A DNA stretch of 64,000 nt from Volvox africanus (Eukaryota; Chlorophyta; Chlorophyceae; Chlamydomonadales; Volvocaceae), in the NCBI GenBank assembly GCA_030268105.1, contig BSDZ01000119.1, positions 701,001 to 765,000 of the forward strand. Reading direction: 5' to 3'. Of the stretch, positions 1 to 12,462 are shown one piece after another. The notes under the pieces were generated by a model, which had not been told where the DNA came from, ran no database searches, and saw only the letters and a program-made list of their open reading frames with translations. The translations under genes and the position numbers were made by a program. Each line of letters begins with the position of its first letter. The stretch's first letter is position 1.

Positions 1-689
1 AGATCCTGCACGAAAACGACGAGAGATGGTGCGTTTGGTGGTCGCACGGGTTGCACGTGCCCATACATCGTGGGCGGACTCCTGAAAGAGCCAAGTTGGC
101 ACGGTGACGTTGCTAGCTGCAAGGATACTTACTTACGGAAATGTAACAAAAGATAGCACACAATTTGTTCCTAATCGCGATGAAGATTCCAACGGTGGTG
201 CGCCACACACTGGTTGCTGCCTGAATGCTGGTGAGCGAAGGTGCCCCGAATGTTTATTTAAAATTAATTAAAACCACAGACGAGAATTGATAGCTTATTT
301 TATATAAATGATTGTGTAAGCATATTCGACTTACAGTTCGGCCTCAAGGCCAAACCTGAAGCGAATCCCTGAGGCCGGACCGTCGGAGGGTTTCCTCGGC
401 GGGAGGAAGCTGCGAAACTTCTCCTACGAGGCTACATCCCTCCAATTTCATTTTGCAACACATATCAATCACAACTTAAGATAGCTTTCAGCGTTGGTGC
501 GCAGCAAAAGTTGCCAATTATTATAAAGTCGCAAAACCTTTCCGTTAATCCTCAACAGTTACGACGTTCACCAAAGATAATTAGCGATAAAAGCTGCAAA
601 CTCAGTACCGTCTTAATCACCTCGCCGCAATTTGTACCGTTTCACATACCCTCTGCACATCTACTGCAGTCCCTAAAAACGACAATCCC
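1..689. other. Upstream region, no gene recognised
   Basis: AT-rich DNA upstream of the LCIB-like gene. A TATA-like stretch lies near 298-308. A GC-richer patch (about 335-420) contains repeated GGCC-type words, but I see no convincing exon. Open frames here are short and lack coding character. It probably holds the 5' UTR and promoter of the gene that follows, and possibly an unseen first exon. Confidence 0.4.
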
Positions 690-3600
690 ATGCCCAGGCG
701 CATCATGCCGTTTCCTCGATCGTCAAGGCTAGTGGCTCACGCCCTCGAAGCTCTGGAATCTTCTAAGATTGGCATCATACCAAACTTCAAAGATTCAACA
801 ATTCTCGAAAACCTATCGCGCGTCCGCCATACCCACTCCCCGACCCACAACCAGAATATTCTGATTCGCACGATTTCCGCTCTTGCCAGCGGTGCTTCGC
901 CAGATAGCCAGCGCAAGGTTCTCTCATCGCATACCGGAGGTGGGGCTTTCCCGATTGCCGTCGGAGGCCTTGAAAGCGGCTGTTACACCAATAGCTGTGG
1001 AAGCGGCGGCGGTTCTATGGTTTTGACGCCCTGCCGCACCTGCGGAAAGGTGTTGTGCCATGTCCACCATCATGCCGATAGTTCAGCCAGCCATGGTTTG
1101 ATGATTATGTCGATGGGGAAGCGGATGGGGATGTCTACGGCTTGTCAAGCTGCTTTACACGCGCAACCGGCAACGGCGTGGGCTACCCACGAACGTGCTC
1201 CGGGCCTGACCGAGCGGTTGGCGGAAGTCACGAAGCACTTTCCCACCGCGTTGTCGGTTGATGATTTCATTTCGCGAGTTGAGATTGCGCTGGCCGGATA
1301 CGGCTTCACGGGTGACAATTCCATTGGTAAGACCTCTAAATTGGAAAGCTTGGTACTGTTACTTATGTCCCTGGTAGGTAACTCCTTGTTATTAATATTT
1401 ATAAATGAATAAGGACAGGGCATATCCGTCCGCAGGGCCCTCATTGTTAAGCCGAGGTTCACATGGCCGTTCTGGAACAAACGGCTGCCAGACCCATTTA
1501 AAATTGATGCAGCAACCTACACACCAAAAACCTCATTGACACCCCTATCTGTTGTCTCACTGACCCTGCCTCGGTGCGTGTTATTATCGGTGTAAGGGGC
1601 GGGAAAACTACCTTGCGGTGGTGATACTGCGACACTCCGTCCGATATGCCTCCGGTCTGCCCGCTGAAGAAGTAGTCGCCTACATGTCCCTGCGTGAGGC
1701 CCTACCTTACCGGTCTGCATGGTCGCACCCTGAGACGCCGCATGCAGGGACCCCGAATGTCATAAAAAAGATATATTATTCCCAACAATAGTATGTCAGC
1801 CCTACAATTTCTACAACTCATCTTTTGAAGTGGACTAAATATGAAACAATATGTTAACTGAACTCCTTTGCCTTTGAAAAGTCTTCACCGTACATGCCTA
1901 CCGTGCCGAAGAAATCAACCTCCTTTGTTGTTGTTATGATCTCAATGGTCATCGCAGCTATGAGCAATTTGTGCCGCGATGAGTCGTGCTTGATTCTTGA
2001 GGACAAGATCGAGTCGGCGTTCGGCTCCTGCTTCAGCACTCACGGCCTTGGGGGCGTCCTCACCTGCGGTGTCATTGGCATGAAGGCCGGATTAAGCCAT
2101 TCGCCCGTAGTGGGGGTAAGCTAACAACTGGTAGTACCTGATCGGAACTCTACAGTCCCGGCCAACCGAATAAATAGTAATAATAATAATAATGTTAATT
2201 ATAATAATAATGTTAATTATAATAATAATGTTATTATTATTTCTAATAATGATATTAATAATGATGATGATGATATATGACTATAAACAAACTATGTTAA
2301 ACTAAAATCACTACGTTACTAGTATACTGATTTTCGTATCATCATAATTGTTCTTGTCATTTATTATAATTAATGATTAACAGTTATTATTTTGTTTCTT
2401 TAAAATTGGTTGGAGAGGTTTGCACTTGGTGAAATCACATATATGGGATTTGTTCCTCCCTGTGAATGGGATGGCACCTGCTTTGCAATACCCGGACATG
2501 TTATCGTACCTGTTATTTACTCCTCCAACCCCATCCCACCAACTCCGCCTCGCAAATCTAGGCGCCAGAACCCCCCCATCACACGCGGACTTATCCCCTT
2601 CAACCTTTTGTTCCAACCTCCTGTTTCACCCCATCAACTCATGAACGCCCCTTAGGGCAAGGAGCGCTACGTATTTTTCTCCTTCCCTCACATCGCCATC
2701 GACAGCGAGGGCAAGGTGGGCGCTGTCAGCCGACCCAACCGCCCCGGGGCCAGCGCCGCCTGCGGGGCCCTCATTGCGGTGAGGGAGAAGGATGCATTCG
2801 GTTTCACATCTCAATGGTTTTGAATCCGTGTTGGAGTTCCTGATTGTGTGAGGGTTTTATCGGGTTGTGCACTATTTTAACTGCAACCGGGGACACAAGG
2901 GGCAACACGGGCATCTGAATCTCCTCAGATGCGTACGGCAGGAGGCACGCACGTACGGCAAGGCTAAGTTTATTTTTCGTCCAGATCACCCCAACCAGCT
3001 GCAGACAGACAGACAGACAGAATTGACAGATTGATAGATTGACATCCGGTGGTGCGAGCATTCAGGGGAGGCAATGCAACCCCTCAGTTCCCCACCCCTT
3101 TACACACGCCAGGCTACGGCCGAGACGACGTACAACCACCACTACTATACTGTTAATATATCATTAACATTATATATCATTCTCGTTTTATCATTTGTAA
3201 TTTATTTAATACACATGTGCATTCCATATTTCTAACTTCGCTTTCTGGTGTTTGCGGTTCTTTTCTTGGAACGTGCCTTTTTCCATTTTTGTCACCCCCC
3301 CCTTCTTTCTGGCCCCCCCCCCATCCTCGCTCCACCCGGCAACTTTGTTCCTCCCTATGCCCATCTGTCTCCAACCCTCGACCTCCAACCTCAACGCAAC
3401 CTCATACGAAATCTACACACGCATAATGCAGTGCCTGGGGGATTTGAAGCGTGACGGTCTGGAGGCCCATGTGAGGGCCCCTGGTGTTCACGACCCATTG
3501 GAACCGGAGTACTCCATTCTGAAACAGCGCATCGCCCGACGTCTGGCCTATGAGGGCGTCAAGCCGCAGGAGATGGACCTGGTGGAGATTACCAAGGCGG

Positions 3601-4793
3601 CTGAGAGGGTCATTTCTACGGTGGGAGAGGAGGGGAGGGAGAGGGGCGTACGGGGCGGGGAAGTTGTTGTATCCCTTGTGTACATTTATTTTTATATATG
3701 TCAAACAGTGGAGGCTTGCTGGTCGGAAGGTGTCACTAGATTAGATACCTGATCATCATCCCGGATAATATTAGCCGTAGATACCCTAATCAGATATATT
3801 ATACTACAGGAAAAGGCTAGACGAGACCTTGTCCGGATCCACTGAATCCACTAAATCCACTGAATCATGCCCCATCCAATGCATACCAGTACCTGTACTA
3901 GTATCATCCCGGAATCTTTCCACCTGCTGCCCGATCTCCCTCAGGATCTCGAGTACCTGATCTCAAAGGCAGTCGACCCCCACAAGGCCAACTACGCCGT
4001 ATTCACCGGAGTGCAGATCCATAACTGGGCCGCGGATCTGAACAACACGGATGTGCCTTCCCTGGAGTTTGTGGGTGTGGGCAGGAGCTACGTGGTGTTC
4101 AACGGAGAAAAGATTCACCTGGACCTTAATAAGGTGCCGGTGAGTAGGGTTATCGCCGGGTTAGCCGAGTTGTAGGAGCCGTACGGCATACCATGTGATC
4201 CATGGGGCCACACATTCGTACGGACACAGTAGCGGTAAGTAGATCACGCCGAACCTTACTACATGCATATCCTTATGGAGATGCCCTTACGTTATGCAGG
4301 AGAAAGCGATACCGAGCTCCAACGTCAGGACGTAGGAATAGTTCCTGACGAATACTTAAGTAGCACCACAAGTAGCAATACTTGTGTGAATTACCTGATT
4401 GGCCCTCCCTGTCATTCGTTCTGCCTTGAGTCTTCCCCCTGCTTTCCTTTCCCTCCCAAAAATACACCGTAGGCCCTATCGCCTCGTCAGCTCCAGATCC
4501 TAGCCACCGCCTCCACCGCCGACGGCAAGGCCGCCACCGCCGCCGCCGCAGGAAAACTTGTGCAGGAGATTCCCCGCGATTACCTCCTCAAGCGTCTGGG
4601 GGGAGCGCAGAGTCGTAGTCACGTGGACAGCGGTTATGAGCCAAGCTGGGGCAGCTACGTCACGACGCAGCAAAGGGAGGATCCGCATGTCGGGGCACCT
4701 CAGATGGACCACCCCTTTGAAGCCGCGGATGCTGCCAATCAGGAGGGGAGAACGTCAACTAACACCAGCTTTTTCTGGCGCGGGAAGAACTGA
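690..4793 (+). CDS. LCIB-like: LCIB-family low-CO2-inducible protein (beta-carbonic-anhydrase fold), six exons
   Basis: Proposed exons: 690-1326, 1958-2115, 2656-2778, 3432-3620, 3945-4139, 4473-4793 (stop TGA). All junctions keep frame; donors are GTAAGA, GTAAGC, GTGAGG, GTGGGA and GTGAGT. The spliced product is about 540 aa. Family blocks run in order: FPTALSVDDF and YGFTGDNSI (exon 1), LCRDE and GGVLTCGVIGMKAGLSHSP (exon 2), YVFFSFPHIAI (exon 3), GVHDPLEPEYSILKQR (exon 4), DLEYLISKAVDP and VQIHNW (exon 5), ALSPRQ (exon 6). Candidate zinc ligands are Cys of LCRDE, His of FPHIAI and a Cys 24 residues later; Asp/Arg of CRDE could form the beta-CA dyad. In Chlamydomonas, family members act in the chloroplast around the pyrenoid in the CO2-concentrating mechanism. 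The region before about 1170 is weakly supported and may be transit peptide, UTR or contain an intron. Which paralogue (B/C/D/E) is not decided. The gene converges on the ankyrin gene. Confidence 0.88.
2169..2275. repeat. AT-rich trinucleotide microsatellite (TAA)n
   Basis: Imperfect TAA/AAT repeats, mixed with TTA and ending in a short GATGATGAT run, lie in intron 2 of the LCIB-like gene. Simple-sequence expansion; no function inferred. Confidence 0.85.
3001..3021. repeat. ACAG tetranucleotide run
   Basis: Five consecutive CAGA/ACAG units sit in intron 3 of the LCIB-like gene, followed by related GATTGATAGATTGA sequence. Confidence 0.7.
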
Positions 4794-5893
4794 AGGGCTG
4801 TTAGAGGACGGCTGTCGTGATGTTGTGGGTGTGAATGTATGTATACGAGAGGCTGAGGGGACGGATAAACGAGAACGTGTATCTGTGTGTGTATCTCCGA
4901 GTATGGTTTGGGGGAACGTATGTGTTCTTTTGTTGAGTTAGGTTATAGGTTTGTTTACGTCTTGCTGGTTTTGGGATATGATGATGTTTTGAGCGAGAGG
5001 GGGAGCAGCGGGAAGCAAGCCTCCCCTGAGGGGTGGTTTCGAGAAGGGGGTTGGGTTCCTTTTTCAGTGCTGCTGGTCGAAGAGAGATCCCGTCGCGGTA
5101 GGATATGGAAGTGTGCACCTACGGCACGGCATGGTACAGCACGGCATGTTATGGCAGAAGAGTCCATGAGATGGTCCATGAGACAAGACCTGAACGCAAG
5201 AGACATGTCGATTAGTGAGAGAAAGGCACCTTCTCGACAGTTGTACTGCGGAGCCGAAAGGTATTGGGTCGCTGTCCTATTAAATTGCTGAAGGAAATTT
5301 ATGCGTAAGGAAAGTCTGCGAGTTCACGTGTCTAGACGAAGGCATTTCCTTGTGATGACGGACGTTACCCATCAACAAACACCAGAACAAACCATAACAG
5401 TTTATCGATATTTTTATGGTCACAACCGATTGTCGTTGCAACCCGGAAGATCAGCTCTAAGCGCTGATCCCTTAGCGCGCCATCTGTACCTGTACGCTGT
5501 ACCACGCCAAACCCCGTCCCCAAGGGTTGAAGATGTGAGGTAGGAAATGGTACTGGTCAACGTGATGCCTACGCCGCTAAAAATAATTGTAGTAATGGAT
5601 TTGGACACGAATGCTTAGAAAGGTTATCACTCTTCGTACGGTTGATAACCAGCAGGCTTCGACTGAGTCTTAAGAATGCGTGTTGCTCTGGAGCTATTGC
5701 TTGTGATGTCCTAATTGACGTCCTGATTGTGGAGGTGCACAAAACTGTAAACGAGAGAGATCTGTTTCACCGCTGCGTGTGTTCATGACGACTGCCCTGG
5801 GGCGCTGTTCCGTACTGGTACACATTTGGGGAGACCCTCGATCCCTTTGGCATTATGGTTGCTCGGCCCGGCCATGATTTACATACACACATG
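4794..5893. other. Intergenic gap between convergent genes
   Basis: About 1.1 kb between the stop of the LCIB-like gene and the stop of the minus-strand ankyrin gene. It holds GT-rich simple sequence (about 4830-4930) and no convincing exon on either strand. A TGTAA motif on the minus strand around 5875-5885 lies just past the ankyrin-gene stop and could be its polyadenylation signal (TGTAA is the usual volvocalean signal). Confidence 0.5.
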
Positions 5894-7431
5894 TCACCGC
5901 AATGACTCAAGCACGTTAGATAGTGCAGCAACACAGCAAGTCCCCACCAGTGTAACACCTAACATCTTGGCGTCTTTCGTCAAAAGTAATATCCTACGCT
6001 TCCTGATCTCCTCCGCATCTCGCAACAGGCATACTCATAACCCATCCCTATGCCCTCCATGGCTTGTGATTATCTCTTTTTTTGTCGTTCCCAACTCCCA
6101 ACCCCTTCCCCGGCCCCTGGCTTGCCACAACTAATGGTCCCGATCCCGTATCGCCCTTATCTCCAGGTACCTTTGACGATCCTCTTCCGCACGTTCCAAT
6201 TCCACGCGTACCGCCAGCGCAACGCGAGCATCAGAGATCTGCCGTACGTACGGGAGAATACGACAGGAGAACGCCCTATCAAATGATTGAAAACGACAAA
6301 ATATGCTGGGGAGTTTACAATAGGCCGTGCGCGCAGGGTTAACAGGGTGCCACCAGATGGCTGTTGCAGCAACGAACCAGCAACCAAGTTATAACTGAAC
6401 CAAGTAACCGACCCACTGACCCACTCACCCTGGCCAGTGCTGCCCGATGCAATGTGTCCAGTCCCTCCAGCTGAGCGGCGCTGAGCTCCGAAACCCCCAA
6501 TCCACACAAGTGACTCGGATGAAGCTCCAAGTCCGATCCAGCAGGCAGCGCAGCCTGTTCAGGGAAAGCGAAGTAAGAATACGCAGTTCAAGCTAATCAA
6601 CAACAAAATCCAGGAGTAAGTACCAGCGTTGGCTAATTGGATAACAACAGCATTGGGTGTTGATGTAAGCTAGCGGATGCATAAGCTAGCGGAACCATTT
6701 GCACGCTTACGAAATGTGATTTAAAAGAAATGTTTGGTTAAGTGAAAACATTATTACGATCAGATGCACAGGAGCGAGACGGACAGATTTCAACGGATGG
6801 CAGTGTACACAGGAATGAAGCAACGGCGACGGGAGTGCTTCTGAGGAGGTGATGAAATCGTTCCTTCCCTGCCAAGCTTGCTTTATACTACCGCCGCTTC
6901 AGTACGGCCCGTACCTGCATCAGACGCAACGCCTCCATCTCCCAGGCTGTAGTTGCTGTCGCTGCAGCAGTCGTGGCGGGCGGCTCCGAAACATCTGAAA
7001 CCCCATCGACCAGGTGTGTCAGCGTCAATGCAGCCGGACCCTCCTTCTTCTCCCTTTCCTCCTCTCCCTGGAGCACCAATTGCTGCCCTCTATCCGCCCC
7101 CAGGGCCCTCCCTGGACTAGGGCCACCTGAACGCCGTACGCGTCCTCCTTGTCGCTGCTCGGTTGAGATCGTCATCGTCATCGTGCCGACACTCGGATTT
7201 TCCGTACTGAGGTACGTGGCGGAGTTTTCGGCGGGGGGCTGAGCCCTGGCTCCCGAGTTGGCGGGAAGGGCGGGTAGGCGCTCTCCACGACCTGTACCCG
7301 AATGCTGGGGGGATACATTCTCAAGGGAGTTCCGGGAGCTCCGGAGCTCCGAAACCAGCCCTGGCTGAGTACTAGCATCTTTACGATGGTGTCGTCGAGG
7401 GGCCTCGCTGCCGCCGCCGCCGCCGCCGCCG

Positions 7432-7464
<33 letters not shown>

Positions 7465-10400
7465 GGTGGCTGCATCCTGCCATGTGCACACGTCAACGGG
7501 AAGGACTTGGGCGCCGATGGCGGTGATGCTCGGCCAGCGTGCCTGCTGGCCGACGACTTTTTAACTCGTCGTACAACAACGTTTTTCCAGTCAAGTTGGT
7601 TGGCAGCGCCTTTCATCGCCGGTTGCTTCGTTGTCGCCGGTTGCTGGCGGTCCTGCGGCTCAAGTTGCTGAGGGCTCATATCCGATATCGTCGACGCGCG
7701 AAGAGATCCTCCACTGCCGCCATCGCCAAACCCCCTTACAGCCGCCGCGTCTTCTTCCTCAGTGTCCCAGGCTACTGCCGCTACTGCCGCCTCTATCGCC
7801 GTCGCCGCCGCCGCCGCTGCCGGAGGAACAACATGTTCCTGGCCACCATCACCGCCGCCGCCGTCACCGCCATTGGATTCACCACCGACATCTGTCCCGT
7901 TGTCAGCTTGGAAACTGTCACGATTTCCGCTACCGCCATGGCTAGCTGCAACTTCCACGGCTTTAGAATCCAGGGCAGAAAAGGATCTGGATCTGGATCT
8001 GGACTCAGGATACGACGAATCGGAAGCTGCTGGGGTAACGGCGTTTTTCCTGTCACCACCATCGCTGCTATCGCAACCGCCGTCACTCCCACGAGCACGA
8101 TGGCTTGAGCCCCTGGAGTGATTAGCCGCCACTGTTGACACGCAAGCTTTAACTGACGATATTCTTTGCTTGTTTGTGAATGCGTTGGTCGTTGGTGGTT
8201 CTGTTGACTGGACCCCAACCGGCGGAGCTCGCAGCCATGACTCAACGACCTGTACGGCACCACACAGGGAAGGCATTGGTGTGCAAACACCACCTGGCAG
8301 TGCGTACGCACGCGGTTCGAATCATTCATTCTTCTTTGTGACGACAACGACAACATAATTCGTATGTGACACCTCGTATGCGTCTCGGAAAAGAACGAAG
8401 AGAAGAGAAACAGGATTACAGAAACCCCTGAGAACACAAAGTTAGTGCCCCACGTAGTGGAAGAGCTCTGCAGATTTGGTTTGGGTTCAAGCGAGGTGGC
8501 GGGGGCTGGCGCAGGTGGATGGTTGAGCGGCACTTTAGTGCAAAGCAATATAACCAGATCTGGGGAAAGGATTCGAACGCGATGCTGGTGGTGGTGATAT
8601 CGTACACCGCCAAAGAGGCACAAAGAGAGAGAGTCCAAAGTACCAACATTTAAAGTACCGTACGCGAAGTCGATAAGGCCCAAGTGCCGATGTGGAATGA
8701 CCGACAGAAAAGGGGGGGAGTGAACAGAGCTGAACATTCGAAATGAGTGATGACGATAAACCCTAAGTGTGTGTGTGTGTGTTGGGTTTGGGGGGGGGGT
8801 CCCCAGCTTTCCCCAGCAATCCCTGCATTGTAACCCATTTCTTATTACAGTACAAATACCAAACCAGCTGGACCTTATGTCACGTTACTCCAACCGATCC
8901 CCGGAATCGCGTTACGTTCGCTCAGGTGTCATAAAACACACGCCGCCTGGACACTTGCCTGCACGGTCGCTTGGTCACCCGACAGCCGCGCCTCCGCCAG
9001 AACATCTCGACCGCCATGGTTGCGGGCGCACAACAGTGTGCGGCACAGTACTGCTGTCGTAAACGTCGTACCGCCCTCTGCAGGGCTGTATGGCGCTGTA
9101 AGCGTGGCAGCAGTTGCGGCGGTAGAAACGACGACAGGCGCTACAGCCTCCAGCAGCATGGCTAGGCATTTGCTACAGCCACGTCGCGCGGCGTAATGCA
9201 GCGCTGTGCTGCCGTGCACGTCTGCCGCCGCCGCCACATCAGCGACAAGATGCGGTAAGCTGGCAATGCCCGCTGCGGCCGGGATGCTGCCTCCACACCG
9301 GCCGGGGTCCGCCTCCTCTGCGCCCCGCTCCGCCCTCTGTACCCGCCGCTCAGCTTCGGGCACCACGACCACGACAGGAGCGGGCTCTGCGTGGGATGGC
9401 TGCAGCCCTCTTCGTCTCCCCTCCCCCTCCCCTTCCCCTCCCCGTTCCCGTTCCCGCTCCCGCTCCTGCGATCGGCCAACCAGACACACACACCTCAGCT
9501 TTGGGATGGGAATGTCCGTCTGGAGTGGCAGTGGAGGGCAAATGCCGAATTCAATTCATCCCCCGCCCCCGCCATCGCCCCCGCCCCGGCCATCGCCACT
9601 GCCTCAGGAAACACACGAGCCAAACTGACCGATGTAGGTACCGAGACGCTCCGGCTGGTCTGTCCCAATCCGTTCCCTATCCAACCCGGAACCCGTCTCT
9701 GCTGTGATGACCATCCTCCCCCAGAACCACCCGCCGCGTCAAGCTCCTCCGAGGCTTCCCGCCCTAAATCCCAACCTTGCCACGCCCCCCATCACCATCC
9801 TAGCGGTTTAGGCTTCCTCCTTCTCTCGCCCCTTCCGCCGCAGCGGGCCCGTCGCCCGCGGCCCGCTCCCCGTTCCTTGCAAGCCCCGTCTTCCTTCGCC
9901 GCTGCCAATCCATAATCCGCTTACTCGCAGGGTTCGAATCAGCAGCTGCAGTACGTGTAAGTGCCCTCCACTGGCGGCTGCCATGAAGGGCGTGACGCCA
10001 TCGTCGTTAGGGTGGCCTGGATTAGCCCCCGCCTGCGGCCGTGGTTGGAAGTTGGAGCTAACACCGTCAGGGTTCGGCAGCCATTTAGGGGCAACGTCGG
10101 TGAATACCGGGATACAGTAATGGCAGGGTTGCATTCAATACGTTACATGACATGATGTTTTCCTGCTTCATATGCGCTTTTATGTTGACGTTGATGTGTA
10201 CAACATAAATTACGTCTTATGTGTTAAGACGTGTTTTATGGATGAAACGATTACATGGCGAGTGCAGTGCAGTACCTCAGCGGCGCCTGACACACACGAA
10301 CGCATGGTGTCAACCCATTGTGCCAAGAGTGGGGGTTTTGCCAAGCAAATATCCAGAACAGCCCGAAGCAAACTCATCCTGAACAATAATGCTCACCTGC

Positions 10401-12462
10401 CATGTCCGCCATTTCCCATGCAGCGGGATACGGCAAACTTTGTGCCGTACCGTACCATTGGTTCATACACACTATCCTTAGCACGTTGATTGCGACGTGC
10501 GAGTCACCATATCACCATGCCCCCGCTAAGTCCTCAGAACATACATTCAGCCGTACTTGCACTGGTGCTGATGCCCGTTGCGCCCTCCTCCACGTCCATA
10601 CCATGTGCGCCCGTATAACCTCACGGCAACCCATGAAGTACAAATACACAACCCCATATGTACGTTACTTTATTTAATAAACACATGCATCACATTTGTC
10701 ATCACAGACTTAGTTCGGTCCGTATACATACATAATAATATTGCCCTAAAACACATGGGAAGGAAGGGACTGCCAGGTAATGGCCACGGGTGAAGCCAAA
10801 CCCCTGGTCCCCACACATAATATTGACCATATAATAAAGTGATACCAAGTGCAAATTAATATCAGATCACATTAACGACATATATTACACGTGTATACAA
10901 CATGTTACCGATGTAAGGTGATCACCCGCCTTCAGAAGTACCGCTGCCACCCCGAGGTGCCCCGCACCGCAAGAGTAGAGGAGCGGAGTTGACCCGTTGG
11001 CGTTCAGAAGGTCCACTGCAGGAGCTGGCCTTGGTGCCGCTCCGGTCCCATGCGCCACTCGCCCTGACACAAGGGAGGGTGACACTTCTGCCATCCCATC
11101 CTTGGCTTGACGTGGATGGGGCTGTGCGTTTTGCAGCTGCTGCTGCAACTGCTGCTGTAACTGTTGCTGGTACTGCAGCTGCCGTTGCTGTTGCTGTAAT
11201 TGGGCAGGCTGCTGCTTTGGAAAACGCTCCTCAGGCCCAGGTTCTTGTCGTTGTGTTGCTGGTGCCAGGGGCAATGAAGTAATGAGGGCCGAAACGAGAT
11301 GCCGCACGGACGCCAGGTCGCCCTGGTACGGCACGATTAGAAGAACGACGTTAGGAAACCCTAATGCCAGTCAGGAGGAGTTAATGATCGAGAGATTGGC
11401 GAAAGCGTACGACGCGCCAAGGGAGGAAACGAAATGCACCGAAGTCTATACACAGAAGCTATGTTGGGTAGCCCGATTGAAAATGTCATCTTACAGCTCG
11501 TTGAACGTACAAGGTAGCCGACCATTATCCTATATTTTATTTTATTTTATTTTACTTTTTTCCGGGAAATTGTTCTTGCTTTACAGAACCATTTGAATAG
11601 CTGTTGTCGTACCTTGAGGGCTGATACGTGAAGCGCGCTGTTGAGGGAGGGTACCAGGCGGGGATAATCGGGGTGGGCACCCGCAGCGAGCAGCTCCAGA
11701 ACCACGTTCGACATGCGGCGCTGCGCTGTCGACCCATGGGTCGGTCATGAGGTGGGTTGAACCGGGTCGGGACGAAGATCGGCATCATTACGGGGAACGC
11801 AAAACAAAAAAATCGTCCGATTCGACGTCACCGAGGCGCGTAGGCCCGCACAACGAACGGGATCTAGCAGCTGTCAAGCTGTGAAGCTGATGCCCAGTGA
11901 AGTCCGCCCAGGAGTCCGCACAATAAATTTTAGGTGTTTGGGTCTGATGAGTTGAATACCAAAGAAATGTATTTATATTTATCTGAATGCTTTGGACACG
12001 CCGGTACTGAGACCACCACGTGGTCCTCAAGTGTGTTGGCTTTATCGTGTTTCCTGAAAGCCAAGCACTCAATATGCAACGGAGTTCTCAGGTATAAATC
12101 ACGTATGGCAACCTCATGTCCAACGTAATCGGCGAACAACATCGCAGTACAGCAATAATAGCACGGTAACGAACGGACCGACCGAAGGCAAACGACCCAC
12201 CCGCGTGCATTAGAGGTGTGACGCCCATAGCATCGGCGATTTGAAGGGCTTCAGAAACTATCAAGGAAGAGGAATTGCATGCCCCGGCGCATAAGTCACT
12301 AGTAGCCCTTAGGTCTACGGTTAAGGTGGCGGCAGGAACCTTGGGAACGGCGGCAGAACGGAGCCGCTGAAGCATTGCGAGCACATCATGACTTGATCCA
12401 TGCTGGCAAGCGCTGTGCAGCGCGGGTAGAAAGTGCAAAACGGATTCCTCAGACGTCGGCAT
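5894..12462 (-). CDS. Ankyrin-repeat protein with low-complexity middle and coiled-coil C-terminus, multi-exon
   Basis: Supported exons on the minus strand: 12462 to about 12180 (start ATG), about 12109-12008, 11720-11613, 11322-10930, 10032-9925, about 9489-8950 (borders unclear), 8249-6915, 6554-6429, 6238-6171, 6002-5894 (stop TGA). Ankyrin signatures: ALHSACQHGSSHDVLAML, GVTPLMHAG, RTPLHIECLA, LHVSAL joined to GDLASVRHLV, NANGSTPLLYSCGAGHLG, DDGVTPFMAAASGGHLHVL, HGSTALHYAARRG. A Gln-rich tract lies in the 11322 exon. The 8249-6915 exon is Ser/Gly/Ala-rich, with poly-Ser and poly-Gly from a CCG/CTG run at 7405-7460. The last exons read as charged helix (VELERAEEDRQR). The 8249 frame reaches a stop at 6888, but a CAG|GTACGG donor at 6915 lets it join the next exon in phase. 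Ankyrin repeats imply protein-protein binding; the specific role is unknown. The exon 1/2 junction and the 9489 exon need transcript data. Confidence 0.72.
8505..8657. repeat. Short dispersed repeat, SINE-like, copy a
   Basis: About 150 bp in an intron of the ankyrin gene, strongly similar to 13884-14048 in an intron of the CFAP119-like gene. Shared words include GGCTGGCGCAGGTG, ACTTTAGTGCAAAGCAATAT and CGCCAAAGAGGCACAAAGAG. The minus strand holds a perfect pol III B-box (GTTCGAATCC, 8579-8570) in both copies, so a tRNA-derived SINE is possible. No tRNA fold is recognisable. Confidence 0.65.
8769..8800. repeat. GT dinucleotide run followed by poly-G
   Basis: A (GT)n stretch runs into GGTTTGG and nine or more G residues, in an intron of the ankyrin gene. 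Simple sequence. Confidence 0.7.
10744..10820 (+). repeat. Diverged fragment of the 850-bp satellite monomer
   Basis: About 77 bp in an ankyrin-gene intron match 15951-16028 of the satellite monomer with scattered changes. Shared blocks are ACTGCCAGGTA, TGAAGCCAA and CCCCTGGTCCCC. The match covers the exact site (CTGGT) where the gypsy elements inserted in units 1 and 2. Confidence 0.75.

Noticed and set aside
8312..8321. GGTTCGAATC on the plus strand as a tRNA gene
   Set aside because: Only the B-box word is present; no A-box or cloverleaf can be folded around it.
7793..8737. 314-aa minus-strand frame overlapping the ankyrin gene
   Set aside because: It runs through the SINE-like repeat and intron sequence in a frame different from the supported exon; probably chance in GC-rich DNA.
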